23,950 nucleotides of DNA from JBDSEG01 sp039920165 (lineage in GTDB: Bacteria; Pseudomonadota; Gammaproteobacteria; Burkholderiales; Burkholderiaceae_C). The notes beneath the pieces were generated by a model that worked only from the letters and a program-made list of their open reading frames with translations, did no database searches and was not told where the DNA came from. Where the stretch lies: contig JBDSEG010000044.1 in NCBI GenBank assembly GCA_039920165.1, positions 1 to 23,950 on the forward strand. The letters are read 5' to 3'. The position numbers were made by a program, and so were the translations under genes. This document shows, piece after piece, positions 14,360 to 22,163 of the stretch (positions are counted from its first letter, which is position 1; every line of letters starts with the position of its first letter).

Positions 14360-15360
14360 GGAGGTCTCCTGGTTGTCGAAACGTGATCTTGCACCGGGAC
14401 GCAGGACGCTGTGAAGGGCTCACGCACCGATTGGATGGTGACATGCCCGATGCCGAAGCGCTCGCGCAGGCGCTGCGTCGTATCGGCCAGAAAGACATCG
14501 TCGGCGGGCGCGTCGGGCATCACGAGATGCGCGGTCAATGCGACCTCGTTGGCGCCGATGGCCCAGACGTGCAGGTCGTGAACCCGCTCGACGCCGGGCC
14601 GTGCTGCGAGAAGCGCCTGGACGGCATCGATATCCACGCCCGCCGGCACGCCGTCGAAGAGCAGGTGCAGCGACTGGCGGAACAGATCCCACGTGCCGGC
14701 GACGATGACGACGGCGATCAGCAGACTCACCACGGGGTCGAGCCAGAGCCAGCCGAACCACAGCGCCAGGGCGCCCGCCAGCACCACGCCGGCAGACACC
14801 AGCGCATCCGCCGCCATGTGCAGGAATGCGGCACGCACGTTCAGGTCGGACGAACGGCCGCGCATGAACAGCAGTGCCGTGGCGGTATTCACGACGATGC
14901 CGATGCCGGCCACCACCATGACGGTCGTGCCGGCCAGCGGTCCGGGCGCTTGCAGGCGGTGCAGCGCTTCCCAGGCGAGCGATCCCATGGCCACCAGCAG
15001 CAGCAGCGCGTTCATGAAGGCGGCCAGGATGCCGGCGCGCTTCCAGCCGTAGGTGTGGCGGGCATCCGGCTGGCGCCGACCGGCCAGCGCGCCGCCCCAG
15101 GCGAGCACGAGCCCGAAAACATCCGACAGGTTGTGCCCGGCGTCGGCCAGCAGGGCGAGCGAATCGACCCGCCAACCGTAGTAGGCCTCGAAGGCGACGA
15201 ACAAGGTGTTGAGCGCGATGCCGATGCCGAATGCCCGTCCGAACCCGCTGTCGGGCGAAGGACCGTGGGCATGCGCGTGGGCGTTGCCATGGCCGTGGCC
15301 GTGGCCGTGTGCGTGCCGCTGGCCCCCGTCTGCGACTGCGTGATCGTGGCTCGCGCCCAT
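14341..15360 (-). CDS. Cation diffusion facilitator (CzcD/ZitB-type metal efflux)
   Basis: The 339-aa inner-membrane transporter should export Zn2+ or similar divalent cations in exchange for protons. The N-terminus is extremely histidine-rich (residues 5-33, alternating His-Gly and His-Ala), a typical metal-binding tail. Six helices follow. The transport site is seen as HNLSD in helix 2 (His76, Asp80) and HMAAD in helix 5. A C-terminal cytoplasmic ferredoxin-like domain includes GVERVHDLHVWAIG, where His residues bind metal at the dimer interface. It is first in a minus-strand unit: its 3' end overlaps the SDR gene by 19 bases. About 130 bases separate it from the divergent diguanylate cyclase, leaving room for both promoters. 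Metal specificity cannot be read from sequence. Confidence 0.92.
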   Translation of the reverse strand: MGASHDHAVADGGQRHAHGHGHGHGNAHAHAHGPSPDSGFGRAFGIGIALNTLFVAFEAYYGWRVDSLALLADAGHNLSDVFGLVLAWGGALAGRRQPDARHTYGWKRAGILAAFMNALLLLVAMGSLAWEALHRLQAPGPLAGTTVMVVAGIGIVVNTATALLFMRGRSSDLNVRAAFLHMAADALVSAGVVLAGALALWFGWLWLDPVVSLLIAVVIVAGTWDLFRQSLHLLFDGVPAGVDIDAVQALLAARPGVERVHDLHVWAIGANEVALTAHLVMPDAPADDVFLADTTQRLRERFGIGHVTIQSVREPFTASCVPVQDHVSTTRRPPCSDPT

Positions 15361-15491
15361 TCGTCCGTCCCGTGCATGGCAGCCGCGTTCCGGAATCGGT
15401 GCCGCGCTGCGCGAGGCCCTACGTTAGCGCCTCGTGCCGTGCTGCACACCTGCGGCCTCAGGTTCGAGCCCAGGCAGTCGAAGTAGCGACG
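15361..15491. promoter_or_regulatory. Divergent intergenic region between metal-efflux and diguanylate cyclase genes
   Basis: These 131 bases separate two divergently read genes and should contain both promoters. I see no convincing -35/-10 pair, operator palindrome or metal-regulator box. The assignment rests on gene orientation only. Confidence 0.3.
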
Positions 15492-17240
15492 ATGAATCCT
15501 CCGCCTCCTTCCTGGCTGCGCTTGTGGGTCTTCGCGGCGCTGCTGGCGTGCACCGGAACGGCCTTGGCCGCGCCGTCGCTGCGCGTGGACGAGCGCAGCG
15601 AGATAGAACTGTGGCCTGCGGTGGAAATCTGGGCCGGGGCCGACCCGACGCTCGACCTGGCACAGGCGATGGCGCAGCCGCATCGCTTCGAGGAACCGAC
15701 CGGGACCGCGGGCAACCTCGGCCGCAAGGCGCAGATCGTCTGGCTGCGGGTGTCGCTCGAGGTGCCCGGAACCAGCGCGCTGCGGCGCGTGCTCGAGTTC
15801 GACTACCCGCCGCTCAACCGCATCGATGCCTACGTCGTCGACGACGGGCGCGTGGTCGGCCACCATGTCATGGGCAATTCGCTGCCGGTGTCGCAACGCG
15901 AGTTCGCCTCGCGCGCCCACGCCACCGAACTGACGCTCGAACCGGGCAGGCACGAACTGTTCGTCCGCGTCGAGACGGGCAGTTCGATGGTATTGCCGAT
16001 GACCCTGCGTACGCCGCAGGCCTTCGGCACCCACGAGTCGCGGATGCAGATCACGCAGGGCATCCTGCTCGGCCTGACGCTGTGCATGTTGATGTACAGC
16101 CTTGCCCACGGCGCGAGCCTGCGCGACCGGGTGTTCGTCGACTACGCGTTGATGCTCGCCGGCAATACGATGTTCGCGCTGGCCTACTTCGGCATCGGCG
16201 CGCAGTACCTGTGGCCGGAGTCGCCCACGCTGTCGATGCGGATCGCCCCGATGGGCATCCTGATCGCGGTGGCTTTCGGCTCGCACTTCAGCCGCATGAC
16301 GCTGGACATCCGCAGCGTGAGCCCGGCGGCCGACCACATCATTCGCCTGACCGGCGGGGTCGCCCTGCTCGGCCTGGCCGGCGCGCTGCTCTCGATCTTC
16401 GACTACCGCTTTACGCAGGGCCTGGTCACGGTGCTCGGCTTGCTGGCAACCATCACCATCGTTCCGATGGCGTTCGTCATTGCTCGCAGGGGCGACCGCA
16501 TGGCGCGCTACACCCTTGTTGGATGGCTCGCCTACCTGTTCGGCGCGCTGGTGATGTCCGGCATCCTGCGCGGCCTGGTCGCGCCCGGCTTCTGGACCCA
16601 GCACGCCTACCCGTTAGCGCTGATGCTGGAGATGTTCGCGTGGATGGGTGTGCTCGGCCTGCGCGTGCAAAGCATCCACCGCAGCGCCGACCGGGCACGG
16701 ATCGAGAGCCAGGCGATGCGCGCACTCGCCCACACCGATGCCCTGACCGGATTGCCGAACCGGCGCGGCCTGCAGACACGCATGGAGATGGCACTGGCGC
16801 AGTCGACCCCGAAACATCTGACGGCGGTTTATCTGCTCGACCTCGATGGCTTCAAGCCGGTCAACGATCGATGGGGTCACGATGTCGGCGATGCAGTGCT
16901 GGTCGCAGTCGGGCAACGCCTGCAGGGGCAATTGAGAACGTCGGATGTGGTCGCCCGCCTGGGCGGCGACGAATTCGTGGTGCTCGCCAGCGGCCTGGCC
17001 GGCGAGGCCGCTGCCCAGCAGCTGGCGCACAAGCTGCTATCGGCCTTTCGCACGCCATTCGACGTGGGGGAGCAGCGCTGCCAGGTCGGCCTGACCGTGG
17101 GCTACGCGCTCGCGCCGCAGGACGGCACGACCTCCGAAGAACTGCTCAAGCGCGCCGATACCGCCATGTACGCCGGCAAGCAGGCCGGGCGCGGCCAGGC
17201 CAAGCGTGGCGGGCGCTCCATGGCCTCGGTCTCGGCCTAG
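15492..17240 (+). CDS. 7TMR-DISM receptor diguanylate cyclase
   Basis: The 582-aa protein begins with a signal peptide (cleavage probably after ALA, residue 26). A periplasmic 7TMR-DISM extracellular type-2 domain follows at about 30-170, then seven membrane helices at about 186-385, and a cytoplasmic GGDEF domain from about 410. The GGDEF domain is intact: TDALTGLPNRRG, DLDGFKPVNDRWGHDVGD, and the active loop GGDEF at 491-495. An inhibitory RxxD site (Arg482-Asp485) lies five residues before the loop, so it should make c-di-GMP under product inhibition. Periplasmic domains of this type resemble carbohydrate-binding folds, suggesting a small external ligand. The ATG at 15492 is chosen because it starts the signal peptide; the ribosome site is weak. 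It is divergent from the cation-efflux gene, and the hydrolase gene follows after 84 bases. Confidence 0.9.
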   Translation: MNPPPPSWLRLWVFAALLACTGTALAAPSLRVDERSEIELWPAVEIWAGADPTLDLAQAMAQPHRFEEPTGTAGNLGRKAQIVWLRVSLEVPGTSALRRVLEFDYPPLNRIDAYVVDDGRVVGHHVMGNSLPVSQREFASRAHATELTLEPGRHELFVRVETGSSMVLPMTLRTPQAFGTHESRMQITQGILLGLTLCMLMYSLAHGASLRDRVFVDYALMLAGNTMFALAYFGIGAQYLWPESPTLSMRIAPMGILIAVAFGSHFSRMTLDIRSVSPAADHIIRLTGGVALLGLAGALLSIFDYRFTQGLVTVLGLLATITIVPMAFVIARRGDRMARYTLVGWLAYLFGALVMSGILRGLVAPGFWTQHAYPLALMLEMFAWMGVLGLRVQSIHRSADRARIESQAMRALAHTDALTGLPNRRGLQTRMEMALAQSTPKHLTAVYLLDLDGFKPVNDRWGHDVGDAVLVAVGQRLQGQLRTSDVVARLGGDEFVVLASGLAGEAAAQQLAHKLLSAFRTPFDVGEQRCQVGLTVGYALAPQDGTTSEELLKRADTAMYAGKQAGRGQAKRGGRSMASVSA

Positions 17241-17324
17241 CCCACCGCCTAGTCCCGACGCGGGCGCTTGGGTTAGGCTCGCCGCTGCCGCATCAAACCA
17301 GCGGCGCCGCCTGAGGTTTTGCCC

Positions 17325-18062
17325 GTGATCGAACACCATCTCGACATCGCCACCGCCGACGGCGCGATGAATACCTTCGTCGTCCACCCCGAGGAGGGCG
17401 GACCGCACCCGGTCGTCCTCTTCTACATGGATGCACCTGGCAAGCGCGGGGAGCTGCACGATATGGCGCGGCGCATCGCCGCGGTCGGCTATGTCGTCGT
17501 CCTGCCTAACCTGTACTACCGGCGCTCGCGCGATTTCAAGCTCGTGGAGCGCACCGAACCGGCAATGGCCGAGATGTTCGAGCTGATGGGCAGCCTCGGC
17601 GCCGCAACAACCGCATGCGATACAGCGGCACTGCTGCGTTTCGTCGATGCGCACGCCGGTGCCGATACCAGCCGCATCGGCGCCGTGGGCTACTGCATGA
17701 GCGGGCCGTTCGTGATGTGGGCCGCCGCGGCGTTTGCCGACCGCCTGAACTGCATCGCGTCGATCCACGGCGCCAACATGGCGACCGACAAGCCCGATTC
17801 ACCGCACCGGGTGGCGCCGAAGATCCGCTGCGAGAGCTATTTCGCTTGCGCCGAGATCGACAAGTGGGCACCGCCGGCGGATATCGAACAACTGCAAGCC
17901 GCGCTACAGGCCGCCGGAACGCCGCACCGCATCGAGTGGTATCCCGGCGTCGAACACGGCTTCGTCTTCCCGCAGCGCGCCGGCATCTACGACCGTGCAG
18001 CGGCGGAGCGCCACTGGGAGCGTCTGTTCAGCCTGTTCGAGCGCACCCTGCGCCGGGCCTGA
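17325..18062 (+). CDS. Dienelactone-hydrolase-family alpha/beta hydrolase
   Basis: The 245-aa cytoplasmic alpha/beta hydrolase shows the dienelactone hydrolase pattern. The nucleophile is cysteine in GYCMSG (Cys124), with a likely acidic residue in AEIDKWAP and the catalytic histidine in GVEHGFVFP. These enzymes open lactones or cleave small esters, for example in chloroaromatic degradation, but many members have unknown substrates. No other aromatic-degradation gene is adjacent, so the substrate is not inferred. The GTG at 17325 is preferred because TGAGG lies eight bases before it; a TTG at 17319 would be only two bases from that site. It ends 14 bases before the convergent DUF3052 gene. 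Confidence 0.88.
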   Translation: MIEHHLDIATADGAMNTFVVHPEEGGPHPVVLFYMDAPGKRGELHDMARRIAAVGYVVVLPNLYYRRSRDFKLVERTEPAMAEMFELMGSLGAATTACDTAALLRFVDAHAGADTSRIGAVGYCMSGPFVMWAAAAFADRLNCIASIHGANMATDKPDSPHRVAPKIRCESYFACAEIDKWAPPADIEQLQAALQAAGTPHRIEWYPGVEHGFVFPQRAGIYDRAAAERHWERLFSLFERTLRRA

Positions 18063-18076
18063 GCCGACCCGCGCGC

Positions 18077-18520
18077 TCAGCGCAGCCCGGGCCGCAGGTT
18101 CTTGCGGACCACGAGCTTGAGCCCCGACCACACGTCGTTCACCGCGCACACCTTGATATCGACCCAGCCCAGCGGCAGGGCCAACTCGCGCACGGTGTCC
18201 TCCGTGACCGTGGTCGGCACTTTGGCCGCCTTCTTCGGCCACGAGACCCAGAGCGCGGCGACCGGCTTCAACTGCCGGCGCAGTGCAGCGAGTTGTTCCC
18301 CCAATACCAGCGCATCCGTCACGAAGAGATGCGCGATGTCGGTCGACGCACCCGGCTGCGACTCGACGACGACATCGGGCGGCAGCGGGGCAAGCCACAA
18401 CGCATAGTCGACCGGTGCCTCGCCGAGCACGCACAGCCGGCACGCCGGCCTGATGCCGAGCTTGCCAGCGAGCGGAGTTCCCGAATAGCCCGCGGTAATC
18501 GGCGGCATAGGGGACGCCAC
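18077..18520 (-). CDS. DUF3052 domain-containing protein
   Basis: This small cytoplasmic protein of about 147 aa resembles DUF3052: AGYSGTPLAGKLGIRP near the start, a central FVTDALVLGEQL segment, VSWPKKAAKVPTTVTEDTVR, and a conserved end VCAVNDVWSGLKLVVRKNLR. The pattern looks like a small alpha/beta fold with a methyltransferase-like ending, but I know of no assigned function. It starts just after the TRAP permease stop, so it is the last gene of that minus-strand unit. The GTG at 18520 has GAGGA ten bases upstream; the ATG at 18508 is an alternative with no visible site. A role in transport is suggested only by position. Confidence 0.75.
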   Translation of the reverse strand: MASPMPPITAGYSGTPLAGKLGIRPACRLCVLGEAPVDYALWLAPLPPDVVVESQPGASTDIAHLFVTDALVLGEQLAALRRQLKPVAALWVSWPKKAAKVPTTVTEDTVRELALPLGWVDIKVCAVNDVWSGLKLVVRKNLRPGLR

Positions 18521-18533
18521 GACCGCCCGGTCC

Positions 18534-20651
18534 TCATGCCCTTTCGGGTTGCATCGCATCGCGGCGCAGCAACTGCATCGCGAGCGCCGCGATGACCAGC
18601 CCGAACCCGACCGCATCGGCCCACGCGCCAGGGTAGACAAGCGCGAAGCCAGCGATCAGCAGCATCCAGCGTTCGATGAAGGTCGTGCGCTTGAGCGCCC
18701 AGCCCTGGAAACCCCCGGCCAGCGCCGCGATTCCGACCGCCGCGGTGAGCGTGACCTGGGCGATCGACCACCAGTTGGCCGTCGCAAGCGCCTTGGTCGA
18801 GCCCATCAGCAGCAGACCTTGGCCTTCGGGTGCCAGCACGAACATGAAGGGCAGCAGAAATGCCGGCACGGTGTATTTCCAGCACTGCAGCGTCGTCTTG
18901 TACGGGTCGCCGCCGGTGATGGCGGCGGCCGCGAACGGCGACAGCGCGGTGGGCGGCGAGACCTCGGACAGCACGGCGTAATAGAAGATGAACATGTGGG
19001 CCGCGAAGTCGGGCACGCCGAGCTTGGTGAGCGCCGGCGCGGCGATCACCGCGCAGATGATGTACGAGGCCGTCACCGGCACCGCCAGGCCGACGATCCA
19101 CACCACGAGCGAGGTGAAGACCGCGGTCATCAGCAGTGAGCCGCCGGCATAGTCGATGACGATGGTGCTGAACTTGAGGCCGAGACCGGTCAGCGTGACG
19201 ACGCCGACGATGATGCCGGCGCCGGCGCAGGTGGCGGCCACGTTCAGCACGCCCATCGAACCGCCTTCCATCGCCTTCACAAACCCCGAGTCGACGATGT
19301 GGCGCTTGATCGACCCGAACGAATCGGCGCCTCCTGTCGCTTCGCTCTTGCCCTTCAGGGGCTCGTTCCGCCTTGGGGCGGCCCGGCGACGGAACCGGAA
19401 AAGATCGTACGAAAAGAGCGCCGTATCGCGGCGCAGAAAGCTCGTGAAGAAAGCCACCACGGTCGCATAGAAGACCGAGAGAACGGGCGAGTAGCCCCAC
19501 ATCATGAAGGCGACGATCGAGATGAGCGAGAGGAAGTGGAACCAGTATTTGCGCGTGAGGTTCCAGACCGAATCCACCTTCTCGAACGCGATGTTGCCCA
19601 TTCCGTATTTGCGCGCATCGATCTCGACCATCAGGAACAGCGCGAGGTAGAAGAGCAGCGTCGGGATGCACGCCATCAGCAGCACGTCGAGGTACGAGAT
19701 CTTGAGGAACTCGGCGATCAGGAAGGCCGCCGCACCCAGCACCGGCGGCGAGATGATCGCGCCCAGTCCACCGGCGGCGAGCAGCCCGCCGGCGGCGTTC
19801 TTCTCGTAGCCGACCTTCTCCAGCATCGGGTAGGCGACCGCGCCCAGCGTGACCGTCGTCGCGACGCCCGAGCCGGACGGCCCGCCCAGCAGGAACGACG
19901 CCAGTACCACCGTGCGCCCGGCGCCGGTCGGCTTGCCGCCCATCGCCGAGAAAGAGAAGTCGATATAGAACTTGCCGGCGCCCGAGTACTGCAGGAAGGC
20001 GCCGAAGATCGTGAACAGGATGATGAGCGAAGACGAGACGTCGACCGCCACGCCGTAGATACCCTCGAGGGTCATGTACATCACGCCGATGAGCCGGCCG
20101 ACCTCGTAGCCCTTGTGCGTCCACGGCGCCGGCAGCCAGGGACCGAGCAGCGCGTAGAGGATGAAGCACGATGTGATGACCGGCATGATCCAGCCGTTGG
20201 TGCGGCGCATCGCCTCCAGCACCATCGCGATCAGCGCCACGCCGAAGAAGATGTCCCACGGCAGCGGCGAGGTGTTGCGGTCGGTGAAGTCGTCACCGCC
20301 CAGCCACAGATACACCACGATCGCGATCGCCAAGGCCGCGGCGAGCCAGTCCCACCACATGATCCGGTGCCGAAAGCGCGGCGAGATCGGGAACAACAGG
20401 AAGACGAGGAAGAGCACGAAGCCGACGTGGATCGGGCGCAAGATCTGCGTCGGCACGATGTCGTAGGCCGCGTAGAGGTGGAATACCGACATCCCGAACA
20501 GCACCCAGCGCACGAAGGAGCCGCGCCAGCCGTGCAGCGTATTGGCCGCGCCCTCCTCTTCCTCGACATATTTCCCGGCGCGCGCGAGCGCTTCGTCGCT
20601 CACGCCGGTGACGGCGTCGTGGGGCAAGACTATGGCGGGCTGGGTGGTCAT
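18534..20651 (-). CDS. TRAP transporter permease, fused small and large subunits (4TM/12TM)
   Basis: The 705-aa inner-membrane protein joins the DctQ-like four-helix subunit (about residues 45-190) to the DctM-like twelve-helix transport subunit. Typical landmarks are FGAFLQYSGAGKFYIDFSFS, GGPSGSGVATTVTLGAVAYP, GGLGAIISPPVLGAAAFL and EVSPPTALSPFAAAAITGGD. Such fused permeases work with TAXI-type binding proteins and use ion gradients to import organic acids; the binding-protein gene is directly upstream. Residues about 417-447 form an unusual hydrophilic, arginine-rich stretch (RRRAAPRRNEPLKGKSEATGG) in a loop that is short in relatives I recall; it coincides with a palindromic repeat in the DNA. 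The frame remains open through it, so the protein is probably still made. The ribosome site is weak (GAGAC). DUF3052 follows immediately. Confidence 0.93.
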   Translation of the reverse strand: MTTQPAIVLPHDAVTGVSDEALARAGKYVEEEEGAANTLHGWRGSFVRWVLFGMSVFHLYAAYDIVPTQILRPIHVGFVLFLVFLLFPISPRFRHRIMWWDWLAAALAIAIVVYLWLGGDDFTDRNTSPLPWDIFFGVALIAMVLEAMRRTNGWIMPVITSCFILYALLGPWLPAPWTHKGYEVGRLIGVMYMTLEGIYGVAVDVSSSLIILFTIFGAFLQYSGAGKFYIDFSFSAMGGKPTGAGRTVVLASFLLGGPSGSGVATTVTLGAVAYPMLEKVGYEKNAAGGLLAAGGLGAIISPPVLGAAAFLIAEFLKISYLDVLLMACIPTLLFYLALFLMVEIDARKYGMGNIAFEKVDSVWNLTRKYWFHFLSLISIVAFMMWGYSPVLSVFYATVVAFFTSFLRRDTALFSYDLFRFRRRAAPRRNEPLKGKSEATGGADSFGSIKRHIVDSGFVKAMEGGSMGVLNVAATCAGAGIIVGVVTLTGLGLKFSTIVIDYAGGSLLMTAVFTSLVVWIVGLAVPVTASYIICAVIAAPALTKLGVPDFAAHMFIFYYAVLSEVSPPTALSPFAAAAITGGDPYKTTLQCWKYTVPAFLLPFMFVLAPEGQGLLLMGSTKALATANWWSIAQVTLTAAVGIAALAGGFQGWALKRTTFIERWMLLIAGFALVYPGAWADAVGFGLVIAALAMQLLRRDAMQPERA
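19325..19385 (-). repeat. Repeat-derived palindromic insertion inside the TRAP permease gene
   Basis: The DNA contains CCGCC-TTGG-GGCGG (19368-19381), a perfect 5-bp-stem hairpin, next to a segment reading CAGGGGCTCGTTCCGCC on the plus strand. I recall similar strings as dispersed intergenic repeats in Burkholderiales genomes. Here the element is read in frame and adds about 30 polar residues to a loop of the permease. No second copy exists in this window, so its dispersed nature rests on memory rather than on the sequence. Confidence 0.5.
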
Positions 20652-20669
20652 CGCGTCTCGAATGCAAGA

Positions 20670-20698
20670 AGGCCCCGGTCGGGACCGACACGGGGCCT
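20670..20698. terminator. Intra-operon hairpin between TRAP binding-protein and permease genes
   Basis: The outer arms AGGCCCCG and CGGGGCCT and the inner arms GTCGG and CCGAC form a nearly continuous 13-bp stem with one bulged A and a 2-base loop. In the transcribed (minus) direction it is followed by TCTTGC, a short T-rich tail. It could act as a partial terminator or a 3' stabiliser of the binding-protein mRNA, giving more binding protein than permease, as is common in binding-protein-dependent systems. Confidence 0.6.
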
Positions 20699-20719
20699 GG
20701 AAAGGTCAGACGGCGCCGG

Positions 20720-21679
20720 TCACTCGACCTTGACGCCCTTCTCGGCGAAATATTTCAACGCGCCGGGGTGGAACGGCGCCGGGCTGGCAGAAGCCTTCTG
20801 GTTCTCGAGCTTGATGTTGGCCGCTTCCTTGTGCACCGCGATCACATCGTCGCGCTTCTCGAAGATCGTCTTGACGATGTTGTAGGCGGTCTTGTCGTCC
20901 ATGCTCTCGTGCGCGACTAGGATGTTCATGACGGTCGCCTGCTTGTTGTCGGCGTCCATGCCGCGGTATACGTCCTTGCCGATGCTGTCCTGCACGTACA
21001 GGTTGCCATACTTCTTGTTCATTGCGGCCACGGCGTCTGCGTGATCGATCAATTTGATCTTGGTGCCCGGTGTATTGGCCAGGTCCGTGACCGCCGCGGT
21101 GGGCAGGCCACCGACCCAGAAGAAGGCGTCGATCTTGCCGTCCTTGATCGCATTGACCGACTCGGCCGCGCCCAGGCGCTCACGCTTCATGTCCTTGTCC
21201 TTGTCGAGGCCGGCGGCCTCGATGATGCGAAACGCCATCACCTCAGTCGCGCTGCCGGGCGAACCGGTCGAGATGCGCTTGCCCTTCAGGTCGGCCATCT
21301 TGGCGATGCCGCGGCCCTCGACCGTGACGACGTGCATGCGGTTCGGGTACAGGATCATCAGCGTCTTCAGCGGCACCTTGTTGCCCTTGAACTTGTCCTC
21401 GCCATGCAGCGCATCCTGGCTCGCATCGGTCATCGCGAAAGCGATATACGGCTTGCCGCTGCCGACGAGCTTGAGGTTGTCGACCGAGCCGCCGGTCACT
21501 TCAGCGGTGGCCTGCATGCCGGGCACATGCTTGGACAATACGGCGGCGATGCCCCCGCCCATCGGGTAGTACACGCCGCCGGTGCCGCCGGTGGCGATCG
21601 AGATGTTCTGCGCCGAAGCGCACAGCGAAGCAGCGAGGCCGGCCACGATGGCGGCACAGCGGACAAACGAGAACTTCAT
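20720..21679 (-). CDS. TAXI-family TRAP transporter solute-binding protein
   Basis: The 319-aa periplasmic protein has a signal peptide (residues 1-23, cleavage after ASA). The TAXI-family start follows: ISIATGGTGGVYYPMGGGIA. Later landmarks are ISTGSPGSATEVMAFRIIEA, the ligand-pocket segment DAFFWVGGLPTAAVTDL, and a C-terminal PFHPGALKYFAEKG common to the family. It should capture a small organic acid (glutamate or 2-oxoglutarate in characterised relatives) and deliver it to the fused permease encoded downstream. The ATG at 21679 has AGGAG five to six bases upstream, better than the in-frame start at 21700. It is the first gene of the three-gene transport unit, so a promoter should lie between 21680 and 21788, though I see no convincing -35/-10 pair. 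Confidence 0.93.
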   Translation of the reverse strand: MKFSFVRCAAIVAGLAASLCASAQNISIATGGTGGVYYPMGGGIAAVLSKHVPGMQATAEVTGGSVDNLKLVGSGKPYIAFAMTDASQDALHGEDKFKGNKVPLKTLMILYPNRMHVVTVEGRGIAKMADLKGKRISTGSPGSATEVMAFRIIEAAGLDKDKDMKRERLGAAESVNAIKDGKIDAFFWVGGLPTAAVTDLANTPGTKIKLIDHADAVAAMNKKYGNLYVQDSIGKDVYRGMDADNKQATVMNILVAHESMDDKTAYNIVKTIFEKRDDVIAVHKEAANIKLENQKASASPAPFHPGALKYFAEKGVKVE

Positions 21680-21788
21680 GCGGACTCCTGGTAAACGCAA
21701 TATCGCCGCGCTGGACCTGCGATGAAGGCCGGCGGCGTCGGGCGGTGCAGTCTAGGTGCGCGAAGCGCAGCGGCAGCCTCGGAATAAC

Positions 21789-21807
21789 CCGGCGCATCGC
21801 GCGCCGG
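21789..21807 (-). terminator. Terminator-like hairpin after the GAF remnant
   Basis: CCGGCGC and GCGCCGG form a 7-bp perfect stem with a 5-base loop. On the minus strand GTTATTCC follows, a modest T-rich tail. It begins three bases after the stop of the GAF-like remnant, which places the original end of that transcription unit here and insulates the TAXI operon downstream. Confidence 0.5.
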
Positions 21808-21810
21808 TCG

Positions 21811-22060
21811 TCAGCCCGCCTGGCGGAGCGCCATCACGGCCCGGTTGCGCAGCGGTGCGCAGCAAGGCGATCTCGCGATCGGCGAGCACGATGCCGCCAG
21901 CGTTCCCCGAGTCGGCATCAACGAGTGCGAAGGGCGTTCCCTTGCGCGCAAGCGTCAGCAGCAGAAAACACGGCGCGCCCACTTCGCGCAGATATCAGGG
22001 CGGCGGCGCGCCGCGATATTCGCCACCCCGGCATCGCTGATGCGCGTATCGATCCCCTCA
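21811..22060 (-). pseudogene. C-terminal GAF-like domain remnant, split over three frames
   Basis: Three consecutive pieces in different minus-strand frames join into one recognisable tail. They are GIDTRISDAGVANIAAR (near 22010-22057), then YLREVGAPCFLLLTLARKG continuing through FALVDADSGNAGG and LADREIALLRT (21994 to about 21855), then LRNRAVMALRQAG with a TGA at 21811. I recall this order from the ends of HDOD-type regulators in Burkholderiales. At least two indels separate the pieces, so no intact protein is possible. It begins about 100 bases after the pseudokinase-HDOD stop and ends at a terminator-like hairpin. It may be the lost C-terminus of that gene or a separate decayed gene. Confidence 0.6.
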
Positions 22061-22163
22061 GGCCGCCCGCCGCGTCGAGCGGAACCTGGGACGAGCGCAC
22101 CAGCGTAGCGGCGAGCGTGCCGGTCACGACGCCATACCGGCGGCGTACGGCTGCCCCGTCATG

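Noticed and set aside
19299..20885. 528-codon plus-strand open frame opposite the TRAP permease
   Set aside because: It is a highly charged, low-complexity antisense shadow; the minus strand has a textbook membrane-protein pattern.
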